Below are positions 27,940 to 37,499 of a stretch of 64,000 nucleotides of DNA, piece by piece (the stretch's first letter is position 1; every line of letters starts with the position of its first letter). The stretch is from an uncultured Alphaproteobacteria bacterium (GTDB taxonomy: Bacteria > Pseudomonadota > Alphaproteobacteria > Micavibrionales > Micavibrionaceae). The translations under genes and the position numbers were made by a program. The stretch spans positions 79,126 through 143,125 of the forward strand of contig CALDTV010000007.1 of the NCBI GenBank assembly GCA_937923625.1. Direction: 5' to 3'. The notes beneath the pieces were generated by a model. It was not told where the DNA came from and searched no databases. It saw only the letters and a list, made by a program, of their open reading frames with translations.

Positions 27940-27945
27940 ATATTT

Positions 27946-28554
27946 TTAGCTACGCGCGGTGACGCTTGGGAACAAGATAATATTGTCACTGTCAATAAGC
28001 TCCATATTAAAGGGCGTATTCATGTTTTTTTGATCCGCTTTTTCTTCGGCGCGTTCAAATTCAATTTCGGCAAGAATAAAATCTGCTATTTCCATGTGTG
28101 CGCGTGCTTGAATAGAGAGCAAATTCGAAAGCGATTGTGCGGTTTCTTCATGGACACTAATTTCGGAAGCAAGCGCATCTAATAAATCTCCCATAGCTTC
28201 CAAATCTTCTGGCACAGTTTGTAACACTGTTTCAAAAACGTCAGTTGGCATGGGGTTTTTGCTGTAATGATGTAGCCAAAGGGCGCCATATTCTTCAATA
28301 ATATTGTCTGCTTCTTTGGATAAGGCCGCCGCAATTGGAATATCTTGAATATACTTGCCTGCTAAATCTTTTGCGCAAAGTGCGATGGCTAATAAGGCAG
28401 AGTCTGGATCGATTTCACTTAAAGCCATGTGCAAGCTATATTGCATATCTGCCTCAAGCATAAGGTCATGGCGTATAATATCGGCGACCGCCAAAGGCAC
28501 AATTAAATGCTGTTGAAGTTGATCGATTTGATCGCTGTTTAAATTTTTTAACAT
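27946..28554 (-). CDS. Unknown all-helical acidic protein
   Basis: The 202-residue protein is strongly acidic and predicted mostly helical. It has no signal, no membrane span and no motif I recognise. The opening MLKNLNSDQIDQLQQHLIVPLAVADIIRHDLML and a middle SALLAIALCAKDLAGKYIQDIP are the most hydrophobic parts. It converges on hinT with a 6-bp gap. Codon use fits the window, so it looks real. Confidence 0.65.
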   Translation of the reverse strand: MLKNLNSDQIDQLQQHLIVPLAVADIIRHDLMLEADMQYSLHMALSEIDPDSALLAIALCAKDLAGKYIQDIPIAAALSKEADNIIEEYGALWLHHYSKNPMPTDVFETVLQTVPEDLEAMGDLLDALASEISVHEETAQSLSNLLSIQARAHMEIADFILAEIEFERAEEKADQKNMNTPFNMELIDSDNIILFPSVTARS

Positions 28555-28614
28555 TACCTTTTTGTCCCCAATAAATTTTTTTTAGTATTTCGCTATTGTC
28601 CTAATAATTTTTAG

Positions 28615-28730
28615 GTCGCCCCTCTAACTGCGACTGTCCTCAGTATGGTGCAAAAAAGTGAAGAAGCCCTTAAGCGAAAATGAACGAATAATTAAAATAA
28701 TCTATGAGGGGTAAAAGTTCTTCTTTTGTT
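28615..28730 (+). other. Possible structured leader upstream of the YifB gene
   Basis: In the 258-bp gap between two divergent genes, GTCGC (28615-28619) and GCGAC (28630-28634) form a hairpin whose loop contains CCCTC. That loop is complementary to GAGGGG at 28706-28711. Separately, GAAGAA at 28660-28665 pairs with TTCTTC at 28718-28723, interleaved with the first pairing. The topology is that of a pseudoknot, but short arms like these arise by chance. It is not a class I recognise. Confidence 0.25.
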
Positions 28731-28812
28731 CTAATTATTTATGTGTCATAAATGAAGGATAATTGAAATACAGCATCTGCCGGTTGGTAGGTATGATGGC
28801 AGGAAAATAAGT

Positions 28813-30348
28813 ATGACAGCAACAATCAAAACAATAGCGTTTCAGGGCGTCGATGTGCGCCCTGTAGAAGTGCAGGTGCAAATATCGAACGGCTTGCCCG
28901 CTTTTCAAATTGTGGGGTTGCCTGACAAGGCCGTTGCTGAAAGTAAGGAAAGAGTCAGAAGTGCGCTTCATGCTCTGGGTATTGCTTTACCAGCAAAACA
29001 TTTAACCGTTAATTTAGCGCCCGCTGATGTCAATAAAGAAGGTAGCCATTATGATCTACCAATTGCTTTGGGTTTATTAGCCGCAATGGAGGTTGTCCCA
29101 AAATTTGAATTAGATGGCTATATAGTGTTGGGGGAATTGTCGCTGGATTCTGGTATTCGCTCCGTTGCAGGGGTTTTGCCTGCGGCTATTCATGCGGCGA
29201 GTAATGATAACAGTTTAATTTGCCCGTCTGAGTGTGGTGGCGAAGCAGCATGGGCGGGGGATGACTTGTCCATTCTTGCGCCGCAAAATTTATTGCAATT
29301 AATAAATCATATTAAGGGCAATCAAATGCTCTCCCGCCCAGAAGGAAAATTAATTGATGGGCAAGGAAGTACAAAAAAATATCCTGATCTTGCGGATGTG
29401 AAAGGTCAAGAAACAGCTCGACGCGCCCTCGAAGTTGCGGCCGCTGGGGCGCATAATATGCTTATGGTTGGCCCGCCTGGCTCTGGTAAATCAATGCTTT
29501 CCAGCTGTCTGCCAGGTATTCTACCGCCTTTAAGCCCGCGCGAAGCGCTTGAGGTTTCAATGATACATTCCTTATCAGGTACATTGGCCGAAGATGGCCT
29601 CATGAAAACCCGCCCTTACCGTGACCCGCATCATTCGGCTTCACTTCCTGCGCTTATCGGGGGTGGGCATAAAGTTAAACCCGGCGAAATCTCTTTAGCG
29701 CATCATGGTGTTTTATTTCTTGATGAATTACCTGAATTCTCGCGCTCTACGCTGGAAGCTTTAAGGCAACCGCTTGAAACAGGGGAAACATTGGTGGCGC
29801 GTGCCAATCATCACGCAACCTACCCTGCGCGTTTTCAGCTTATAGCAGCAATGAATCCATGCCGCTGTGGTTATTTGGGAACGGCAGAACGTGAATGCAC
29901 AAAAGCCCCACGTTGCGGCACAGATTACCAAACAAAATTATCTGGCCCATTGCTGGACCGTATTGATATCCAAGTAGATGTGCCTGCTGTTTCTATTCAA
30001 GATTTGGACAAAGCAGGTGGAGAAAGTTCAGAAATTGTTGCCGCGCGTGTTTCGCAGGCGCGCGATATTCAAATTGACCGTTATAAAAATCGGGCGGTTG
30101 ATGGCGCTCCTGTGATTATCGTTAATGCTCATGCGAATGGCGAATTACTGGAGGCAACAATGCCGCTTTCTCATGGAGCAAAAACGCTTTTGACCAAGGC
30201 GGCAGAAAAAATGGGCTTATCGGCGCGCGCTTATTTCCGTTTAATCCGTGTGGCACGTACAATTGCTGATTTGGCCGCCATAGAGGGCGATATCCAAGAA
30301 ACACATATCGCCGAAGCGCTCTCTTATCGTAAAATTAGCCTGAATTAG
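28813..30348 (+). CDS. YifB/ComM-family Mg chelatase-like AAA+ ATPase
   Basis: The 511-residue protein has the YifB/ComM layout: an N-terminal Lon-like fold domain (KTIAFQGVDVRPVEVQVQI and VGLPDKAVAESKERVRSAL), a Mg-chelatase AAA+ core with Walker A VGPPGSGKSMLSSCLPGILP at about 218-237 and Walker B VLFLDELPEFSR at about 298-309, then a Cys-rich zinc-type stretch (MNPCRCGYLG...CTKAPRCG), and a C-terminal helical domain. ComM of naturally transformable bacteria is a branch-migration helicase for incoming DNA; the role of the wider family in non-competent species is not settled. Confidence 0.93.
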   Translation: MTATIKTIAFQGVDVRPVEVQVQISNGLPAFQIVGLPDKAVAESKERVRSALHALGIALPAKHLTVNLAPADVNKEGSHYDLPIALGLLAAMEVVPKFELDGYIVLGELSLDSGIRSVAGVLPAAIHAASNDNSLICPSECGGEAAWAGDDLSILAPQNLLQLINHIKGNQMLSRPEGKLIDGQGSTKKYPDLADVKGQETARRALEVAAAGAHNMLMVGPPGSGKSMLSSCLPGILPPLSPREALEVSMIHSLSGTLAEDGLMKTRPYRDPHHSASLPALIGGGHKVKPGEISLAHHGVLFLDELPEFSRSTLEALRQPLETGETLVARANHHATYPARFQLIAAMNPCRCGYLGTAERECTKAPRCGTDYQTKLSGPLLDRIDIQVDVPAVSIQDLDKAGGESSEIVAARVSQARDIQIDRYKNRAVDGAPVIIVNAHANGELLEATMPLSHGAKTLLTKAAEKMGLSARAYFRLIRVARTIADLAAIEGDIQETHIAEALSYRKISLN

Positions 30349-30512
30349 CTATTTTTATCGTCTAATAGCCTGTTTTAAAGACTTTTGAGCCTAAATTTGT
30401 ATTAAGGCACGATATTTTGATATCCTTTAAGTATAAAGGTAATCTTAGGGATTTATTAGGGAAATTACCCTATTCTTAAGAGATAATGAAAAAACAGTAT
30501 AAAGGTTAAATT

Positions 30513-31328
30513 TTGTCTATTAATCCAAACGTTGTAGAAGATAGCACACCCGCAGAAGTTGAAGCGGCAAAACGTGAGCTGAATGCACAAAAAGCACAAG
30601 CAGAGCATAAACAGTCTGCTGTCCAAAATGACGTCCAGTATTCCGCACCGACTTCTAATGCGTCTGGCGCTGGATCATCAGGATCAATTATGGAGATGGT
30701 TGAGGGGGTTGGTAAAGAGGTTCGTTCTTCTCCTGCTCCTACTTCTGCACCGAACAACCATGCTGAAGTATATGGCGGCCTTGCCATGGAAGCGTTGGCG
30801 CCAGGCTTGGGAACCGCGGTAGATATGGCGAAGTTAGTTCAAGACAGAACTGTCGACAAAAAAAGTTTTGACCAATTTGTTGGGATTGGCAAAGGAGCGG
30901 CCTCTAAAGGGAAACCTCTAGCCACCAAGGGCTCTAAAAATAATAACCCTAGCGCTATCAGAACTGCGCATAGTTTCCCTGCAGCCGATAGGGCTAATAT
31001 AGCAGGCGGTGCATTGCAGGGTAAAAAAGATGAAAAAACACCCGTTAAAGAAAGCCCACATGGCTCACAGGCTTTAGCCCAAAGCGCTTGCGCTGTAAGA
31101 GACTTAACACAAAAAGCCTCCAACGCGCATGAAATAGGCCACAGACAAGCCCCCCGAATTGCAAAAGTGCAACAATTGGGAATGGGAAGCGCAAATCATG
31201 ACCCATCATTAATGCGTGATGCCCAAGCTATCCTAACCAAGAAAAATGCCCCAAGCTTAAATTGTGATCTGTCGAAAGGCCCTTCAGGACCAACAAATTT
31301 AGATGATAAAGAAAGTTGGATAGGTTAA
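30513..31328 (+). CDS. Unknown Ala/Ser/Gly-rich protein
   Basis: The 271-residue protein starts at TTG 30513 with AAAGG 8 bp upstream; no better ATG is near. It is low complexity at the N-terminus (repeated Glu/Lys/Ala, then Ser/Ala/Pro), with a hydrophobic patch GGLAMEALAPGLGTAVDMAKLVQ at about 88-110, and a Cys near the end (SLNCDLSKG). Its stop is immediately followed by the ATG of the next gene, so both are surely cotranscribed and translationally coupled. No family recognised. Confidence 0.6.
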   Translation: MSINPNVVEDSTPAEVEAAKRELNAQKAQAEHKQSAVQNDVQYSAPTSNASGAGSSGSIMEMVEGVGKEVRSSPAPTSAPNNHAEVYGGLAMEALAPGLGTAVDMAKLVQDRTVDKKSFDQFVGIGKGAASKGKPLATKGSKNNNPSAIRTAHSFPAADRANIAGGALQGKKDEKTPVKESPHGSQALAQSACAVRDLTQKASNAHEIGHRQAPRIAKVQQLGMGSANHDPSLMRDAQAILTKKNAPSLNCDLSKGPSGPTNLDDKESWIG

Positions 31329-31634
31329 ATGTTAGGAGAATTGGCACAGCAGTTCACGGTTGAAGCTCAAGCATTAACATCTGCTTTTGCGATGAGTGTT
31401 GGCGAAGGTTTTGATAATTCCCCTGCAATGCAGGCTGATCCTGACTTGATGCCGCGTGTTGAAATGGCGGGGCAATCATTAGTTGGTATAACCAGTCTCC
31501 AAAATACACCTGCAGCACCTATTGCAGCTAATAGTGGAGTTGCTGTCATGAACCCTATAAATTCAGACATGCAAGTTGTCCATCAAAATCTAGCCAATTT
31601 AGATAATCTTATGAAGCCTAACTGGGCAGCTTAA
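31329..31634 (+). CDS. Unknown small protein coupled to the upstream gene
   Basis: The 101-residue product starts on the base after the upstream stop codon (TAAATG) and has no separate promoter space. The N-terminal 30 residues can form an amphipathic helix (MLGELAQQFTVEAQALTSAFAMSVGEG). The rest is Met/Asn/Ala rich with VVHQNLANLDNLMKPNWAA at the end. No family recognised. Its stop overlaps the pssA stop on the other strand. Confidence 0.6.
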   Translation: MLGELAQQFTVEAQALTSAFAMSVGEGFDNSPAMQADPDLMPRVEMAGQSLVGITSLQNTPAAPIAANSGVAVMNPINSDMQVVHQNLANLDNLMKPNWAA

Positions 31635-32491
31635 TCATCATCTGTAATACCCAAGGCCAGATTTTTTAGATCGAACTCTTCTTTGCTGTCTTTTACAATT
31701 TTTCTGAATCTTAAAACGGCAAATGGAATACTTATTAAATAAGTGATTCCCATTATTGTCAGGGTAATCCAAGGTGCCTGAATAACAGCGGCAATCAGTA
31801 AGGCCGCAAGTGCGAGCATAGGCATTGTCATTTTTGCGGGCACTTTTATTTGTTTGGATGACCATGTAGGAATGCGGCTAACCATCATGGCAGCACAAAA
31901 AATTACCCAGAATCCAACGGCAAAATTAGCAAAGGCAAAGCCTTCAAAAAAATCTGGTGCCAAAAGCCAAATAAAAAGTGGTAAGAGAGCAATTCCTGCA
32001 CCGCCTGGTGCGGGCACACCCGCAAAAAACCCTTTGCCCCATGCGCCTGTTTTGGGCATTTCTGTAATATTATAACGTGCTAAACGCATTGCCGAGGCCA
32101 CGGCAAAAACAACCATCGCAATCCAGCCAATTTTACCAGATTCTTGTAAAACCCATAAATAAAGCGTGATAGAAGGGGCTACCCCAAAGGCCAGAAAGTC
32201 AGAAAAACTGTCTAATTGCGCACCAAATTTACTTGTTGCATTTAATAATCGGGCAGTTGCCCCATCTAACATGTCAAGAACAGCGGCGATGACTATCGCT
32301 ATAGCTGCCAAATCCCATTTTGCATCAATAGAAAATTGAATAGCACTTAATCCTGCAGTTAAAGCCATTAATGTTAAAATGTTAGGAATAAGTTTTTGCG
32401 GAGAGGCCGCAATGGAAGAATCTTTTTCATCCATTTTTGTATTCTCAGCTTTCATGTCTTTTTCTATGGATGTATTTACTGTCTGTTTCAT
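31631..32491 (-). CDS. pssA: CDP-diacylglycerol-serine O-phosphatidyltransferase
   Basis: PssA makes phosphatidylserine from CDP-diacylglycerol and serine in the inner membrane. The 286-residue protein has about eight hydrophobic spans. The CDP-alcohol phosphotransferase motif is clear: DMLDGATARLLNATSKFGAQLDSFSDFLAFG near residues 87-117, matching D-G-x2-A-R-x8-G-x3-D-x3-D with all Asp residues. The N-terminus has a hydrophilic extension of about 30 residues, and a later Met may be the real start. It is 11 bp after psd, in the usual psd-pssA order. Confidence 0.95.
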   Translation of the reverse strand: MKQTVNTSIEKDMKAENTKMDEKDSSIAASPQKLIPNILTLMALTAGLSAIQFSIDAKWDLAAIAIVIAAVLDMLDGATARLLNATSKFGAQLDSFSDFLAFGVAPSITLYLWVLQESGKIGWIAMVVFAVASAMRLARYNITEMPKTGAWGKGFFAGVPAPGGAGIALLPLFIWLLAPDFFEGFAFANFAVGFWVIFCAAMMVSRIPTWSSKQIKVPAKMTMPMLALAALLIAAVIQAPWITLTIMGITYLISIPFAVLRFRKIVKDSKEEFDLKNLALGITDDD

Positions 32492-32502
32492 TTCAAAATA
32501 TA

Positions 32503-33216
32503 TTAGATGGCCTTTGCGATCATATTTTCTTCTTTGCTGTTAAGGTCTGCTAAGATGGTTTCCCCACCAATTGTTCTTTGTCCAACGCTAACCATTGACG
32601 ACACATCTTTGGGCAAATAGACATCCATGCGGGAACCAAACCTAATAATACCAAATCGTTCACCCGTATTTACTTTTTGATGTTTTTCCAATGTTGTAAT
32701 AATGCGTCTTGCGACCAATCCGGCAATTTGAGAAAATCCGACATAACGCCCATCTTCTAATTGAACAAGAGCACTCGCACGTTCATTCTCTGCAGAAGAT
32801 TTATCCAACTCCGCGTTAAAAAATTTCCCTTCATAATAAAAAGTTTGGATAATTTCCCCACTAACTGGAATGCGGTTTACATGCACATCAAGAACAGAAA
32901 GAAAAATACTGATTTTCGTGTAATGCGCCTCATCATCTGTTTCAGCCAAATCATCTGGTAGAGAAACTTCTGTATCCACTGCGATAACACGGCCATCAGC
33001 AGGAGCAATAATTAAGCCTTCTTTTTGAGGAACAGTACGCACAGGATCGCGAAAAAAGTATGTTACAAATAATGTTAAGCATAAAAAGAATACGCCTATA
33101 GGGTTCCAAATGAGCAATCCTATCATGCTTAAGACAACTCCAATTCCAATAAATGGATAGCCTGCAGGGTTGGGCTTGACGAACATGGTACGTTTTATTG
33201 TGTCTATAAGGGACAT
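32503..33216 (-). CDS. psd: Phosphatidylserine decarboxylase proenzyme
   Basis: Psd decarboxylates phosphatidylserine to phosphatidylethanolamine using a pyruvoyl group formed by self-cleavage. The 237 residues are of the short type found in alphaproteobacteria and archaea. The cleavage motif is the GS of IIRFGSRMDVYLP near residue 195. Two N-terminal membrane segments are visible (GYPFIGIGVVLSMIGLLIW and PIGVFFLCLTLFVTYFF). Catalytic histidines lie in LDVHVNRIP. It heads the psd-pssA unit. Confidence 0.95.
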   Translation of the reverse strand: MSLIDTIKRTMFVKPNPAGYPFIGIGVVLSMIGLLIWNPIGVFFLCLTLFVTYFFRDPVRTVPQKEGLIIAPADGRVIAVDTEVSLPDDLAETDDEAHYTKISIFLSVLDVHVNRIPVSGEIIQTFYYEGKFFNAELDKSSAENERASALVQLEDGRYVGFSQIAGLVARRIITTLEKHQKVNTGERFGIIRFGSRMDVYLPKDVSSMVSVGQRTIGGETILADLNSKEENMIAKAI

Positions 33217-33379
33217 TATTTATTGCCTTTTGTCATTTTGATGATCTTGCCGAGATTATACTTATTTTACGCCCTTTTCATAGAGGTGAGTTTAAGGGTA
33301 TAAGTGATAAGTTTTTAAAAATTGCCTAAAAACAATATAAAAAGTAATAATCGAATTATAGAAAAGAAATATTGATAAA

Positions 33380-33964
33380 ATGACTGATATTAAAAATGTG
33401 TGCGTATATTGCGGATCTTCTTCTAACGTAGATGATATATACAAAGAACAAGCAACGAAAATGGGAGGAATTATTGCTTCTGAAGGCTGGGGCGTCGTTT
33501 ATGGCGGTGGTCGTGTGGGTTTAATGGGCTTGGTCGCTGATGCAGCCTTAGATAACGGTGGCAAAGTTTACGGCTATATCCCTGAGCACATCCAAGAACG
33601 CGAAGTTGAGCATACAGATTTATCTGAGCTGCATATCGTCGATACAATGCATGTGAGAAAACAGATGATGGTTGATCGTTCCCAAGCTTTTGTCATTTTA
33701 GCTGGTGGATTGGGCACGCTTGATGAATTCTTTGAATTGGCGACATGGAAACAGCTCGGTTTGCATGATAAACCGATTGTTTTGGTAGATATTGATGGAT
33801 ATTGGACAAAAATGGTTGAAGCTATTCATAATATTGCAGAAAAAGGTTTCATGCGCGATACGGATTTAGAGCTTTTTACTGTCGTTAAAAGCGTTGAAGA
33901 TGTTGCCCAAACATTAAAAGAAGCACCACGAGAAAAATTCGATCCTGCAACAAAGTGGATTTAA
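33380..33964 (+). CDS. LOG-family (TIGR00730) phosphoribohydrolase
   Basis: The 194-residue Rossmann-like protein has the LOG signature GGLGTLDEFFE at about 109-119 (PGGxGTxxE class, with Ala-Gly-Gly here) and the opening VCVYCGSSSNVDDIYKEQA, with YGGGRVGLMG at about 41-50. Members of this family cleave nucleoside 5'-monophosphates and in plants and some bacteria activate cytokinins. In general bacteria a nucleotide-salvage role is likely. It is a single gene. Confidence 0.92.
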   Translation: MTDIKNVCVYCGSSSNVDDIYKEQATKMGGIIASEGWGVVYGGGRVGLMGLVADAALDNGGKVYGYIPEHIQEREVEHTDLSELHIVDTMHVRKQMMVDRSQAFVILAGGLGTLDEFFELATWKQLGLHDKPIVLVDIDGYWTKMVEAIHNIAEKGFMRDTDLELFTVVKSVEDVAQTLKEAPREKFDPATKWI

Positions 33965-34063
33965 CGTAATTTATTAATTATTTCTTTGTGTTTTTGCGTT
34001 ATAGATATGAGACTATGGTATGCAGGTTTTTTAATGCGCTAAGCATGAGGTTCAACGGATTTA

Positions 34064-35125
34064 ATGATATTTACGACTGATTTTTATGAACAGGATTTTG
34101 AAGTTGCCAATGGTTATGCCCTTAAAGCAATGGCTAGGCTTAAAAAATATCAACTCCCTGCGATGCCGCAAAATTTTGAAGTTTGGTATGCTTATTATGC
34201 CAATGCAAACCCAACCCTAGTTTCAGAAATTAATGAATTTCTTAAAACTCAAGATCAAATTACTGAACAGCAATGCCACGCGCTTTTCGAAAAATATTTA
34301 AACTCTGGGAAAAAAAGAGCCACATATGAGCGAGCAGAAGACCATATAAATGCAACATTGCAGGACGTTTCAGGATTGGTACAGAACGTCAAAAGCACCG
34401 CATCACAATTTTCAGGAACATTAAAAGGGGCGACGGAAAGGCTAGTAGAGCAAGATGCGCCAGAAGATATTAAAAATCTGTTATCTGAAATTAATTCAGA
34501 AACTGAAGTCATGTTGAATCAAAATTCAGAACTAGAAAAGCGCCTTGATCAATCATATGAAATGCTTAGATTCATGCAAAAAGAAATGGATCGCATTCGC
34601 CTTGAGGCTTCTACAGATGGATTGACGGGTCTTGCTAATCGTAAGTCATTTGATGAGCAGCTTAAACGGATGATAAAGGACGTGAGCAAGAAAGGTGAAA
34701 TTTTCTCCCTTCTTATGACTGACATTGATCATTTTAAAGCATTTAATGATAATTATGGACATCAAACAGGTGACCAAGTTCTGCGTCTTGTAGGTGTTAC
34801 CCTTATTAATGGTATTAAAGGTCAAGACATGGCGGCAAGATATGGTGGGGAAGAGTTCGCAATCATTCTTCCTGGGACAAATTTAAACGCTGCAAAAATA
34901 GTGGCGGAGAATTTGCGCAAAGAAGTTGAGAAAAAAGAAGTGATTAACCGTCTAACAGGCGATAATTTAGGACAAATTACGATCTCGCTGGGGGTTGCTC
35001 AATTTTATGGTGATGAGACACCAGAGGAAATTATAGAGCGCGCAGATAAAGCTTTATATGCATCGAAAAACAAAGGGCGTAATCAGGTGACCATTGCGCC
35101 GACACCGCATGAAATGCGCGAATAA
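34064..35125 (+). CDS. GGDEF-domain diguanylate cyclase
   Basis: The 353-residue protein makes cyclic di-GMP from two GTP. Residues 185-345 are the GGDEF domain: DGLTGLANRKSFDE, LLMTDIDHFKAFNDNYGH, the active-site GGEEF at 261-265, and a final ADKALYASKNKGRNQV. The inhibitory I-site five residues before it is KGQD, not RxxD, so product inhibition may be weak. The first 180 residues are helical with no transmembrane span and end in a coiled-coil-like QNSELEKRLDQSYEMLRFMQKEMDRIRLEA. A cytosolic enzyme controlled by its helical N-terminus is expected. Confidence 0.93.
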   Translation: MIFTTDFYEQDFEVANGYALKAMARLKKYQLPAMPQNFEVWYAYYANANPTLVSEINEFLKTQDQITEQQCHALFEKYLNSGKKRATYERAEDHINATLQDVSGLVQNVKSTASQFSGTLKGATERLVEQDAPEDIKNLLSEINSETEVMLNQNSELEKRLDQSYEMLRFMQKEMDRIRLEASTDGLTGLANRKSFDEQLKRMIKDVSKKGEIFSLLMTDIDHFKAFNDNYGHQTGDQVLRLVGVTLINGIKGQDMAARYGGEEFAIILPGTNLNAAKIVAENLRKEVEKKEVINRLTGDNLGQITISLGVAQFYGDETPEEIIERADKALYASKNKGRNQVTIAPTPHEMRE

Positions 35126-35212
35126 TTAGATATAAGCCACGCGTAAATTTTTGATTATCTTTGGGAATATTTGCATTTCACAAAATGCCTTCCTGCTGAT
35201 ATTACTAATCCC

Positions 35213-37435
35213 ATGACATTTACAATTGAGCATGATCCGCGTGAAGAAGCGGCAACCATATATAATGATTTAAACCCCGCGCAAGTTGAAGCTGTTCAAC
35301 AAACTGAGGGGCCTATATTGGTGCTTGCAGGGGCAGGAACAGGCAAAACACGGGTTTTGACAACGCGTCTTGCCCATCTACTGCAATCAGGGCGTGCAAT
35401 GCCCGGTCAGATTTTGGCGGTGACTTTCACTAATAAAGCGGCGCAGGAAATGAAGCAACGTGTTAGCGATGCGATGGGCGGCGCAGCTGTTGAGGGTTGG
35501 TGGCTTGGAACCTTTCACTCGCTTGCCGCGCGGATGTTGCGCCATCATGCGCCGTTGGTTGGCTTATCATCTAACTTCACCATTTTAGATTCTGATGACC
35601 AGATTCGGTTGGTAAAACAGCTGATGGAAGCGCGAGACATGGATGTGAAAAACAATCCACCCAAGGCTGTTGCCGCACAAATAAGTAGTTGGAAAGATAA
35701 GGGTAAAAACCCAAGTGAGATACGCCCAGAGGAGGTCGGTGATTTAGCTAATGGTCAATCCCTCGCCCTTTACAAGGCGTATCAAGACCGCATGAAAACG
35801 TTAAATGCATGCGATTTTGGGGATTTATTGCTGCATATGATTACGATTTTAAAAGATCCCAATAACGCGATAGTTCTGGATGATTACCACCGCCGTTTTA
35901 AATATTTGTTGGTAGATGAATATCAAGACACCAACGTGGCGCAATATTTATGGCTTAGACTATTGGCCAAAGGCTCAAATAATATTTGTTGTGTAGGCGA
36001 TGATGATCAATCTATCTATGGTTGGCGCGGCGCGGAAGTTGATAATATTTTACGTTTTGAAAAAGATTTTTCAGGCGCAAAAATAGTGCGCTTGGAAGAA
36101 AATTATCGCTCTACGGGGCATATCTTATCCGCCGCCAATGGCGTGATTGGCAATAATACAGATCGTTTAGGCAAGGAGCTTTTTACCAGTGCAGGTGCGG
36201 GAGAGAAGGTCTCTGTGCGCGGTCTGTGGGATGGCGCGGCCGAAGCACGCTGGGTTGGTGAAGAAGTCGAAGCGCTTCAAAATAAAGGCGATAGCTTAAA
36301 TCAAATGGCTGTGTTGGTGCGTACGGGCTTCCAGATGCGTGAATTTGAAGAACGCTTTATTCAGCTGGGTTTATCTTACCGCGTCATTGGCGGGCCCCGA
36401 TTTTATGAACGTAAAGAAATTCGGGATGCCTTGGCTTATTTACGTGTCATCATGCAATCCCATGATGATTTAGCGCTGGAGCGTATTATTAATACACCAA
36501 AGCGTGGATTGGGCGATGCAACAATTCAAACGCTCTATAAGCACGCACGCGCAAAAATCATCAGTTTATATCAAGCGATTATTGATTTAACACAAACCGA
36601 AGAATTAAAACCTAAAGTGCGCGGCACATTGATGAAATTGATTGATGATTTTGAACGATGGAAATCACTGGTAGATTCAACGCATCATAGTGAAATTGCC
36701 GCGACCGTTTTGGATGAGTCAGGCTATAACGCCATGTGGCAAGCGGATAAAGCACCAGATTCACCGGGACGTTTAGAAAATTTAAAAGAGCTTGTCTCGG
36801 CGATGGATGAGTTTGAAAGCTTGGCAGAATTTTTGGAACATATTGCGCTGGTGCTAGAAAATAATAGCAATAATGATGGTGAATTTATTACTCTCATGAC
36901 CCTTCATGGGGCAAAAGGCTTGGAGTTTGATATAGTGTTCCTTCCTGGATGGGAAGAAGGCTTGTTCCCCTCACAACGCTCAATGGATGAAAACGGTCTT
37001 AAAGGCTTGGAAGAAGAACGTCGCTTAGCGTATGTGGGCATTACGCGCGCGCGCAGAAAAAGCTTTATTTCTTATGTTGCCAACCGACGTATGTATGGTA
37101 GCTGGGTCAATGCTATCCCCTCACGCTTTGTTGATGAATTGCCCGAAGAAAATATAGAGATTGCGTCAGAATCAGGCTTGTACGCGCCGGGCAGGTCGAA
37201 TCATTGGGATTCTTCTGGCTTTGGTGGTCATGCAGGATTCAAAACAGAAAAACGCGGCCATATTGACTTAGAACGAACCAGCACAGACGGTACATACAGC
37301 ATGGGAGATCGGGTTTTTCACGATAAATTTGGTAATGGTACAATTATCCACATTGATGGATCAAAACTTGATATCAAATTTGATCAAGCTGGCAATAAAC
37401 GCGTCATGGATAGTTTCATTAGCAAAGCATCATAA
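35213..37435 (+). CDS. UvrD/PcrA-type ATP-dependent DNA helicase
   Basis: ATG 35213 opens a 740-residue SF1A helicase; an earlier TTG at 35171 only adds noncoding-like sequence. Walker A is LAGAGTGKTRVLTTRLAHLL, with AVTFTNKAAQEMKQRV, the DEYQDTN box (Walker B), the Q-motif-type VGDDDQSIYGWRGAE, and the motif TLHGAKGLEFDIVF, plus YVGITRARRK at the end. It fits UvrD/PcrA, which acts in nucleotide-excision and mismatch repair and unwinds 3' to 5'. The C-terminal 60 residues have the DRVFHDKFGNGTI Tudor-like fold known from PcrA. Confidence 0.94.
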   Translation: MTFTIEHDPREEAATIYNDLNPAQVEAVQQTEGPILVLAGAGTGKTRVLTTRLAHLLQSGRAMPGQILAVTFTNKAAQEMKQRVSDAMGGAAVEGWWLGTFHSLAARMLRHHAPLVGLSSNFTILDSDDQIRLVKQLMEARDMDVKNNPPKAVAAQISSWKDKGKNPSEIRPEEVGDLANGQSLALYKAYQDRMKTLNACDFGDLLLHMITILKDPNNAIVLDDYHRRFKYLLVDEYQDTNVAQYLWLRLLAKGSNNICCVGDDDQSIYGWRGAEVDNILRFEKDFSGAKIVRLEENYRSTGHILSAANGVIGNNTDRLGKELFTSAGAGEKVSVRGLWDGAAEARWVGEEVEALQNKGDSLNQMAVLVRTGFQMREFEERFIQLGLSYRVIGGPRFYERKEIRDALAYLRVIMQSHDDLALERIINTPKRGLGDATIQTLYKHARAKIISLYQAIIDLTQTEELKPKVRGTLMKLIDDFERWKSLVDSTHHSEIAATVLDESGYNAMWQADKAPDSPGRLENLKELVSAMDEFESLAEFLEHIALVLENNSNNDGEFITLMTLHGAKGLEFDIVFLPGWEEGLFPSQRSMDENGLKGLEEERRLAYVGITRARRKSFISYVANRRMYGSWVNAIPSRFVDELPEENIEIASESGLYAPGRSNHWDSSGFGGHAGFKTEKRGHIDLERTSTDGTYSMGDRVFHDKFGNGTIIHIDGSKLDIKFDQAGNKRVMDSFISKAS

Positions 37436-37499
37436 GGGCTGGATATTATAACTGTTCGGCGCTATGATTTGTTGAAATTTGGATAATTTAGAAGAGCGT

